A stretch of DNA of 52,479 nt from Oxalobacteraceae bacterium (lineage in GTDB: Bacteria; Pseudomonadota; Gammaproteobacteria; Burkholderiales; Burkholderiaceae_D): contig CANHZI010000007.1 of NCBI GenBank assembly GCA_947464955.1, positions 1-52,479 on the forward strand, given 5' to 3'. Under the pieces are notes generated by a model. That model saw nothing but the letters and a program-made list of their open reading frames with translations, did no database searches and had not been told where the DNA came from. Positions 46,320 through 52,479 of the stretch are shown here, piece by piece. How positions within the stretch are numbered: the stretch's first letter is position 1; each line of letters starts with the position of its first letter. The translations under genes were made by a program, and so were the position numbers.

Positions 46320-49022
46320 ATGAGCGCTTCAGAAGGACAGACGGCTAATAGCATCAAACGCATCCGCCAGATTGGGCGGCGTCACCCTCGGCTTGCCGTT
46401 CCACTGTTCCAGCGCTTTGAAAAAGCGGCGGCGTCAGAGAAAAATACCGCGCTGCAGATCGATCTGCTTCTTGAACGGTATGCGATTCAAGAACGCTTAG
46501 GCGAAACCCATTCTTTGATCGACGAACTCAACAATGCCAGCTTTCTTGCTGATGCCTGTGATTTGATCGAGCACGCAGGCAAGATTATGGTCGCTCTGGG
46601 GCGCATCAATTTCGGTTTGGGTCAATATCGCGACGCTGCGAATTTTTGGCTGCGTGCCATCGATCTATGCGGTTTTACCAAAGATTTGGAATCGATGATC
46701 GAGGCGCGAATTGGACTCGGCCAAATTTACGACACCATGGGGGACTATGAATCTGGCGCACGTTTCGTACGTGATGCTGGCGTTCTACTGAAACAGATCG
46801 ATAACCCCTACCTCAATGCCAAGCAAGCGATCAATCTCGCCATCAACTATCTACACGATGGCAAGCCACAAGATGCAGCGCCTATCCTGGTCGAAGCACA
46901 ACACGAAGCGAAGCGTGCACAGGCGGACGAATATTACGCCGAAACCCTACGGTACTTAGGCGTGATCGAGTTCGGTAAGAACAACTACGGCGAGGCAAAA
47001 TCTTTAACCGAGCAGGCCTTAATCGCGGCCAAGAAGTGTGGCTACAAATGGCTGTTTGGTGCCGTCAATGATACCTTGGCGAAAATCGCCTTGAAGCAAG
47101 GTGAAGTCAATAGTGCGATCGCCATTTACAAAGACGCCTTGTCATCGGCTAAGGAAATGGCATCCCTGCCGCAGATCGCCAACTTCTATGACGCGCTTTC
47201 TCGCTTGTACGAGTCGCAACAAGATTTCCAAGCTGCCCTAAATTACTCGCGCCTGCATCAAGAAACGGCAAAACAGTTAAATCAATTATCTTCCGGCGAT
47301 GGCTTTCAAGATCTGCGTAACTACGATATCTCTCGCAAAGCACCACCTGAATTGCTCTTGGAATTGGAAGCGAATCCGGCGCTCGACCATTGCGGCTTTA
47401 ATGAGGCATTGCGCATTATCGCCAGCAAAGCGCTCGAAATTTTACGGATCGAATACATCTGCATTTGGTTAAGAGATGAGCACAGTAATCACTTAATCTG
47501 CCACACGATCAATGGCCCAAGTCCACTCCCTTTTGAGCAAGGTTGTGCGATGAACTTTGATCACTACGCGACCTATTTCCAAGAATTGTCGAATACCCGA
47601 AATCCTTTCGTGGTCCATGATGTACGTCTCCATCCTGCAGCGAAAGATTTTCTTGATGCGGCCAATCGCATCGACTTGAAGTCCATCCTTGATATGCCGA
47701 TGAAGAAAGATCAAGGACAGGTGGGTGTTTTGAGCTTGGGGCAATGCCATCGCCAACGCAATTGGAGTCGTGAAGATATTTTGTATGCAAGCCATATCGG
47801 CAGCTTAATCGTGCATGCTTTAACCACTGCGCGCTTTATTGACGATCAAAAGTTACTCGAACAAAAAGTCGAAGAACGTACGCAAGAAGTCTTAGAAAAA
47901 TCGAGATACTTAGAAAAAGCCTACAGCGATTTGCTGGCGAAAGATCAAGCACTACAAGACCACGCTTTGCATAACCAAACCATTCTCGACAACCTCGCTG
48001 ATGGCGTGATTACGATCGACACGCGCGGTACCATTCGCTCTTTCAATCTCGCGGCAATCCGCATCTTTGGGTATGGCACAAGCGAAGTATTGGGCAAGAA
48101 TGTAAATATGTTGATGCCCGAGCCAGATCAGAGTCGTCACGACTCCTACCTTCATCAATACCACACCACTGGCGAAGCACGGCTAATTGGTGTCGGACGT
48201 GAATTACAGGGAAAAAGAAGAGATGGCAGCGTCTTTCCTATGGAGCTCGCTATCACCAAGAGCTATGAACGGGGTGAAGTTATCTATGTTGGTATCACGC
48301 GCGACATCACCGAAAGGCGGCGCCTCGACAAACTGAAATCGGAGTTTATTTCTACCGTCAGCCATGAGCTACGTACGCCGTTGACGTCGATTCAAGGTTC
48401 GTTGAGCTTACTCGAACACGGCGTTGCGTCACAACTTCCGGAAGCGGCATTAAAATTGATCACGCTGGCCTCGCGCAATAGTCAGCGCCTGATTGTCCTG
48501 ATCAATGATTTACTCGATATCGAGAAACTTGCAGCTGGAAAAATGGCATTGAACCTGACTAGTATTGACTTAGTCACGCTGGTCAAACAATCGATACGTG
48601 ACAACGGTGGCTACGGTTTAAAGTACGAAGTGCAATATGTGCTTGGCGAACATCCTGAAAAGCAATTGGTGAATGCGGATAGTGTACGCCTTGCTCAAGT
48701 GATGGCGAATCTCTTATCAAATGCAGCGAAATTCTCAGCACAATCCAACCAAGTTGATATTCGCATTCTGACTGCAGCAAATGAGGTTTGCGTTGAGATT
48801 GAAGATCACGGCAATGGTATTCCTGAAGACTTTCAGAAAGAAATATTCAATTCTTTCGCGCAAGCGAACAATGGCGATACCCGGCAACAGGGCGGCACAG
48901 GCTTAGGTCTGAAAATCAGCAAGTCATTAATTGAGGCCATGCACGGCAGTATAGGGTTTCGCACCGAAATCGGCCGCGGCACAGTCTTTTGGTTCAAGCT
49001 ATCCAAAGCAATTGCGGGCTAA
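46320..49022 (+). CDS. Soluble TPR-GAF-PAS hybrid sensor histidine kinase with FixL-like PAS
   Basis: A 900-residue cytoplasmic kinase with no membrane helix. TPR-like helical repeats fill about 1-330 (for example IGLGQIYDTMGDYESGARFV, YLGVIEFGKNNYGEAKSLTE). A GAF domain is at about 355-505, a coiled-coil linker at about 510-550, and a PAS domain at about 552-665. The PAS carries H607 (RHDSYLHQY) and R627 (GVGRELQG), 20 residues apart as in the heme-ligand His and distal Arg of FixL. The phosphoacceptor is H682 (VSHELRTPL); the HATPase has VMANLLSNAAKFS and GTGLGLKISKSLIEAMHG. No response regulator is adjacent, so its partner is elsewhere. AGGGAG precedes the ATG. It ends 4 bases into the convergent dioxygenase gene. 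Confidence 0.92.
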   Translation: MSASEGQTANSIKRIRQIGRRHPRLAVPLFQRFEKAAASEKNTALQIDLLLERYAIQERLGETHSLIDELNNASFLADACDLIEHAGKIMVALGRINFGLGQYRDAANFWLRAIDLCGFTKDLESMIEARIGLGQIYDTMGDYESGARFVRDAGVLLKQIDNPYLNAKQAINLAINYLHDGKPQDAAPILVEAQHEAKRAQADEYYAETLRYLGVIEFGKNNYGEAKSLTEQALIAAKKCGYKWLFGAVNDTLAKIALKQGEVNSAIAIYKDALSSAKEMASLPQIANFYDALSRLYESQQDFQAALNYSRLHQETAKQLNQLSSGDGFQDLRNYDISRKAPPELLLELEANPALDHCGFNEALRIIASKALEILRIEYICIWLRDEHSNHLICHTINGPSPLPFEQGCAMNFDHYATYFQELSNTRNPFVVHDVRLHPAAKDFLDAANRIDLKSILDMPMKKDQGQVGVLSLGQCHRQRNWSREDILYASHIGSLIVHALTTARFIDDQKLLEQKVEERTQEVLEKSRYLEKAYSDLLAKDQALQDHALHNQTILDNLADGVITIDTRGTIRSFNLAAIRIFGYGTSEVLGKNVNMLMPEPDQSRHDSYLHQYHTTGEARLIGVGRELQGKRRDGSVFPMELAITKSYERGEVIYVGITRDITERRRLDKLKSEFISTVSHELRTPLTSIQGSLSLLEHGVASQLPEAALKLITLASRNSQRLIVLINDLLDIEKLAAGKMALNLTSIDLVTLVKQSIRDNGGYGLKYEVQYVLGEHPEKQLVNADSVRLAQVMANLLSNAAKFSAQSNQVDIRILTAANEVCVEIEDHGNGIPEDFQKEIFNSFAQANNGDTRQQGGTGLGLKISKSLIEAMHGSIGFRTEIGRGTVFWFKLSKAIAG

Positions 49023-49774
49023 CCTAGCCTGATCTCTGGGCGACTAGCGGACCTGCTATCAACAACAGGTGGGTTATCTTCGCCACGATAGGTGAATACC
49101 AAAGAAAACTTGGTTTGCTGAGTTTGATTGCATCCTGCAGCATGAAATAAATTACTCGAGAAAAGTAACACATCACCTTGATTCAAGGGCACAGGAACCG
49201 CCTGTGCCAACAATGTCTGATTTTCAGGTAAATCAGAACGTAGGAATTGTGCACCATCGAGCTGCTCCGCATTGACCTGCCACTGATGTGAGCCGGGCAA
49301 CACCAGCAAACATCCATTTTCTACCCGTTCGTGGCGTAAGGCTAACCAAACACTGATTAACTCAGGACGTTGAAAATGCCAATATCGGCTATCACGATGC
49401 CAGCCAGTTAGACTTGAATAACGCGCCTGCTTGGTCATGATGCAGTTATGATGCGCTTGAGAGAGCAACACTGCTTGCTGCAGTAATTGTTGCAATGATT
49501 GAGCAATGATAGTTTGCGTTGCCCATTGCGCCAACTTTTCAGATCGTGCGTAAGCTTGCAGCAGGCGACGGGCTGTTCTTCCCCCTTCCGCATTGCGGGA
49601 TTCAGGAGCGCCAGGGTAGCGGGTGTCGGCTTCATACTCAATCGGCCCTGTTTCAGTGTCAAGTTCATTTTGCGCAAAAGCGATTAAGTCTTCGCAATAC
49701 TGCGCTTGTGCCAAAGCAGGCAAGACTAAGTAACCTTGGCTTTGAAATTGAGAAATCTGTGCTGAACTCAACAT
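49019..49774 (-). CDS. Phytanoyl-CoA dioxygenase (PhyH)-family Fe(II)/2-oxoglutarate oxygenase
   Basis: A 251-residue double-stranded beta-helix oxygenase. The first metal ligands H and D are in GWHRDSRYWH, the distal His in FSSNLFHAAGCNQ, and a later Arg (VFTYRGEDN) may bind 2-oxoglutarate. LPGSHQWQVN is a common PhyH-family segment. The N-terminus has LVLPALAQAQYCEDLIAF. The substrate of bacterial PhyH proteins ranges widely and is not given by context. I chose ATG 49774 (MLSSAQISQF), preceded by CGGAAAT, over the upstream ATG at 49846. The stop overlaps the end of the kinase gene by 4 bases. Confidence 0.88.
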   Translation of the reverse strand: MLSSAQISQFQSQGYLVLPALAQAQYCEDLIAFAQNELDTETGPIEYEADTRYPGAPESRNAEGGRTARRLLQAYARSEKLAQWATQTIIAQSLQQLLQQAVLLSQAHHNCIMTKQARYSSLTGWHRDSRYWHFQRPELISVWLALRHERVENGCLLVLPGSHQWQVNAEQLDGAQFLRSDLPENQTLLAQAVPVPLNQGDVLLFSSNLFHAAGCNQTQQTKFSLVFTYRGEDNPPVVDSRSASRPEIRLG

Positions 49775-50092
49775 AACTATTTCCGAGAACGATAAATGAC
49801 GCAATTGAACATCGTCAGCCGTGCCGTATGAAAGACGACACGACAAACTTCAACTCGCATTATAGAGCCAACTGCAAACAAGAATTAGATTGACGTCAGT
49901 ACATATACCTTCACCAGACTTACGCCAGATTTCGCCACCGAGGTAGAAAACCGAAGACAGGAAACTTATACAAAGAACCCAGCACGTGAACGCAAGCGTC
50001 TGTTTTGGGTCGATCCTATTTCATTTTCATCTTCCCTATTTTTAAACATAGCCGTTACAATTCGCCGTATCTAGTTTGCGAAAGACTTTACG
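49775..50092. other. Divergent gap between the dioxygenase and DUF882 genes
   Basis: About 318 bases with no credible reading frame. It must hold promoters for both genes, but I see no strong -35/-10 pair or operator. The last 60 bases before the DUF882 start are AT-rich. Confidence 0.35.
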
Positions 50093-50737
50093 ATGACGAA
50101 CCGCCGACAATTTCTCAAGGGCTCCTTGCTATTGACTGCTAGTGGTTTATTTCTCGGCACCCGAAGTCAAACTGCCCTAGCCCAACAAAACGACGAAAAA
50201 ACGAGCAAGCTCAAACCACCGCCTGATTTATTTGACGCCCAAGCACTCGACATCGATTTTTGGTTGAAGCCGCGCACACTTGATTTGATACGACCTGCGA
50301 GTGGCGAACGTCTAAAGATTTTGTACTGGAAAGATGGCGAAATGCTCGACTCTGCCTATCAACAATGCTGCGAAATTTTGCGAGATGTGAACGGCAAGAA
50401 AACGGCCCCCATTGACCCGAAATTATTAGAAACTTTGTGGGCAACCCAAGCCTTTATCGCCCAGTTTGGGATGACAAAACCCTTGGAAATCTTATCAGGC
50501 TATCGCACACCAGAATCCAATCAACGCCTACGAGAAGAAGGTATTCCCGCTGCACGAAAATCGCTACATATGGATGGCAAAGCGGCAGATATCCGCATCG
50601 CCCATTTACATGAAGAAGTATTGGGAGAATTAGTACAGAGCTTTAGGCAAGGCGGTGTCGGATTCTATTTCCGAGCCAGCCGCCAAGGTGGCTGGATTCA
50701 TACCGACACGGGTCTAAAGCGTAGCTGGCAGGGTTAA
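50093..50737 (+). CDS. Tat-exported DUF882 (YcbK-like, M15-type) peptidase
   Basis: The 214-residue protein starts with a twin-arginine signal (TNRRQFLKGSLLLTASGLFLG is split by NRRQFLKG, the Tat box). The mature domain follows the DUF882/YcbK pattern: LEILSGYRTPESNQRLRE, then SLHMDGKAADIRI with the zinc-binding His and Asp of M15A peptidases, and GGWIHTDTG with the last His. Such proteins are probable L,D- or D,D-carboxy/endopeptidases acting on peptidoglycan. Asp and His ligand positions are all intact. It is the only gene of its strand in this stretch, followed by a minus-strand small gene. Confidence 0.9.
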   Translation: MTNRRQFLKGSLLLTASGLFLGTRSQTALAQQNDEKTSKLKPPPDLFDAQALDIDFWLKPRTLDLIRPASGERLKILYWKDGEMLDSAYQQCCEILRDVNGKKTAPIDPKLLETLWATQAFIAQFGMTKPLEILSGYRTPESNQRLREEGIPAARKSLHMDGKAADIRIAHLHEEVLGELVQSFRQGGVGFYFRASRQGGWIHTDTGLKRSWQG

Positions 50738-50760
50738 TCTGACTGACTAGTGAACATGGC

Positions 50761-51036
50761 TTAGCGTTTCTTGCGACTGCGATCGGCGGATTCACGCAAA
50801 ATCGTAAAATTCCAGTCGTGCTCATTGGTCTTGCCATCAACCACGGTGGTGATGCGAAACATATCTGGCTCAGCTTTTAAACGCTGGCCCGTCGCCGGCA
50901 CTTTGATTTCTAGATCATTTCTGTCATAAACATCTAACTCAACCACTGCACCATCAATTGCCGCCGGTGACAACAGCGAGGCGATTGTTTTAGGCGTAAA
51001 TTCCAACATATAAACCGGCATCGCGAAGGCACTCAT
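50761..51036 (-). CDS. Small conserved-looking protein of unknown function
   Basis: The 91 residues do not match a family I recognise. The sequence has beta-strand propensity (VVELDVYDRNDLEIKV, then RITTVVDGKTNEHDW) and a basic tail (SADRSRKKR). No signal peptide or membrane helix is visible. The start is at 51036 because AAGGAG lies 7 bases upstream; an in-frame ATG at 51066 lies before that site. It ends 23 bases from the DUF882 stop. Confidence 0.68.
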   Translation of the reverse strand: MSAFAMPVYMLEFTPKTIASLLSPAAIDGAVVELDVYDRNDLEIKVPATGQRLKAEPDMFRITTVVDGKTNEHDWNFTILRESADRSRKKR

Positions 51037-51133
51037 GGTGTCACTCCTTGTGAGGGTTAGAGCCACTGGGAAATCTGATTCTACTCGCGCTTGTTGGAGT
51101 ATGGCAATTATTTTAGCACTCTTAAAGAAACGA

Positions 51134-51178
51134 CAAGGGCGACAAAACCACAGTAGTTTTGTCGCCCTTGGCTTTTTT
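51134..51178. terminator. Strong terminator-type hairpin between the DUF885 gene and the small gene
   Basis: CAAGGGCGACAAAAC and GTTTTGTCGCCCTTG form a perfect 15-bp stem with a 7-base loop. On the plus strand a TTTTTT tract follows within 3 bases; on the minus strand TTTCTTT follows 5 bases past the stem. The DUF885 gene ends 32 bases away on the minus strand, so it probably terminates that transcript and may act in both directions. Confidence 0.85.
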
Positions 51179-51209
51179 GCATCAAGCTACTCTCGGCCTT
51201 GATACAAAT

Positions 51210-52479
51210 TTATTGCTGCGCTTTTACCCAAGCCTTAATGCGGGTTTCTAATACATCGAGAGGTAAGGCACCAGCCCCCAAGACCTCGTCGTGGAAGCCT
51301 TTCAGGCTGAACTTTGTTCCCAAAGTTTTGCTAGCGAACTCACGCAATTCCAAGATTTTGAGCTGACCCATTTTGTAGCCTAAGGCTTGGCCTGGCCAAA
51401 CGATGTAACGGTCTGTCTCACTTTGAATCTCGACCTCTTCGATACCCGAATGGTTACGGAAAAAATCGACAACTTGTTGACGGTTCCATTTTTTGTAATG
51501 CAAGCCCGTATCGACCACTAAGCGGATCGCGCGCAGCATCTCATCCTGCAAATGACCATAGTAACTGTAGGGGTCTTGGAAAAAGCCGAGTTCTTCGCCC
51601 AAACGCTCAGAATACAAAGCCCAACCTTCAACATAAGCATTATTGCCCCCCTGACGGCGATAAGTTGGCAAGCCTTCTAATTCCTGCGCGATCGAGATCT
51701 GCATATGATGACCAGGAACACCTTCATGCAAGCCGTACTTTCTATTGACAAGGTCATGCGATTTTGGAAGTCGCCCGTATTCACCATCACGTGACCGGGG
51801 CGTGAACCATCAGGCGCACCTTCGTTATACGATGCACCCGCAGCTTCTTTTTCACGGAATTCCTCGACCTGCATAATCTTGACTTTGGCTTTCGGCAAAC
51901 GACCAAACAATTCAGGAATCTTGGTATACATCTGATCGGTGTACTTGTTGTACAGATCGATAATTTCTTGACGAGATTTTGGATGGACGTCAGGATTTTT
52001 CTCCAAAGAGGCATTGAAGGATTTCAAATCGGCGAAGCCCAATTTCTTCGCCGTCTCTAACATCTGTCCTTCGATGCGCGCCACTTCACGCAAGCCGATT
52101 TGATGAATTTCCTCGGCAGATTTATTCGTCGTCGTTTGCGTTTTAACTTGATATTTATAACGTTCTACACCGTTTGGCAAAGACCACAAGCCGACCTCGG
52201 CACGTCCATGAGGCGCATAGTCTTTGCGAACAAATTCTGCAAAATTCTTATATGCCGGAATCACTTTACTAGTCACCGCAGCGGTAACCGCTGCCTTCAA
52301 TCGTTGCTTGTCAGCTTCAGAAAAATCGGCAGGAAATTGACTCACCGGCTTCATGAACGGCGAGTCTTCCAATTTCATCGCGACCAAATCATCACATTGA
52401 CGCGCAATTTTTGGTAACAAGAATTGCGGCGGCATAATCTTATCTTTGACGCCTTTGCGCATCTGAATAATGGTCTGTG
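51210..52479 (-). pseudogene. DUF885-family peptidase, frameshifted and truncated by the window end
   Basis: DUF885 proteins are exported or periplasmic zinc peptidases with an HExxxxHH-type motif. The upstream frame (52479 to about 51732) reads to GHVMVNTGDFQNRM and then runs out of frame as ...SIESTAC; the downstream frame (from 51731 to 51210) resumes with HEGVPGHHMQISIAQE. Restoring one T on the coding strand (one A at 51730-51731 on the plus strand) gives ...IESTALHEGVPGHH, the conserved zinc-site sequence. So one base was lost inside the catalytic motif. Both halves look otherwise intact with no other stop, which suggests a recent mutation, a programmed shift or an assembly error. The N-terminus lies beyond the window. 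A strong hairpin follows the stop. Confidence 0.82.

Overview
The window (52,479 bp) looks like ordinary chromosome of a Gram-negative betaproteobacterium, most likely Oxalobacteraceae (Undibacterium/Herminiimonas-like). This is an inference from the argJ - DUF815 ATPase - mutT block, the protein flavour and the moderate GC with AT-rich intergenic DNA; no rRNA, tRNA or other taxonomic marker is present. I see no phage, insertion sequence, CRISPR array or integron.

Layout. 1-258: 5' part of msrA. 437-703: small membrane protein with a near-consensus promoter. 771-5860: three-gene SMC/condensin operon (kleisin, KITE, short-armed SMC), MksBEF/Wadjet-like but without a nuclease gene. 5948-8718: a zinc-ribbon membrane protein, a DUF1697 protein and an ATP-grasp enzyme. 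9130-12049: secreted M28 aminopeptidase and a DMT exporter. 12589-15841: a BlaI/BlaR1-type sensor operon in which the beta-lactam sensor is replaced by Sel1-like repeats plus a two-cysteine domain; the same two-cysteine domain recurs in the next gene. 15933-19093: cytidine deaminase, then a 900-residue tail-anchored protein built from about 50 unbroken 14-residue repeats. 19320-25575: outer-membrane protein, then an M1 peptidase - DUF6702 - TonB-receptor cluster. 25682-32099: AsmA, MutT, DUF815 ATPase, ArgJ, a small zinc-motif protein and cobalamin adenosyltransferase.

32167-39725 (minus) is an envelope efflux locus: HlyD-type adaptor, ABC ATPase, two MacB/FtsX-type permeases, then an NtrC-type sigma-54 response regulator and an NtrY-like kinase. 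Upstream lie a good -24/-12 promoter (39789-39805) and a cluster of TGTCCGC repeats placed like enhancers, so the locus probably controls itself. Then follow a POT-family transporter, an AlgX/AlgI-like O-acetylation pair, an Lrp-type regulator divergent from an enterobacterial-type lysA, a large soluble TPR-GAF-PAS histidine kinase with FixL-like heme-ligand residues, a PhyH-type dioxygenase, a Tat-exported DUF882 protein and a frameshifted DUF885 peptidase cut by the window end.

The most novel items are (1) the shared CxRP...C domain in the BlaR1-like protein and its operon partner, (2) the exact 14-residue-period rod protein, (3) the condensin operon, (4) the sigma-54/enhancer architecture of the ABC locus and (5) the FixL-like residues in the large soluble kinase.
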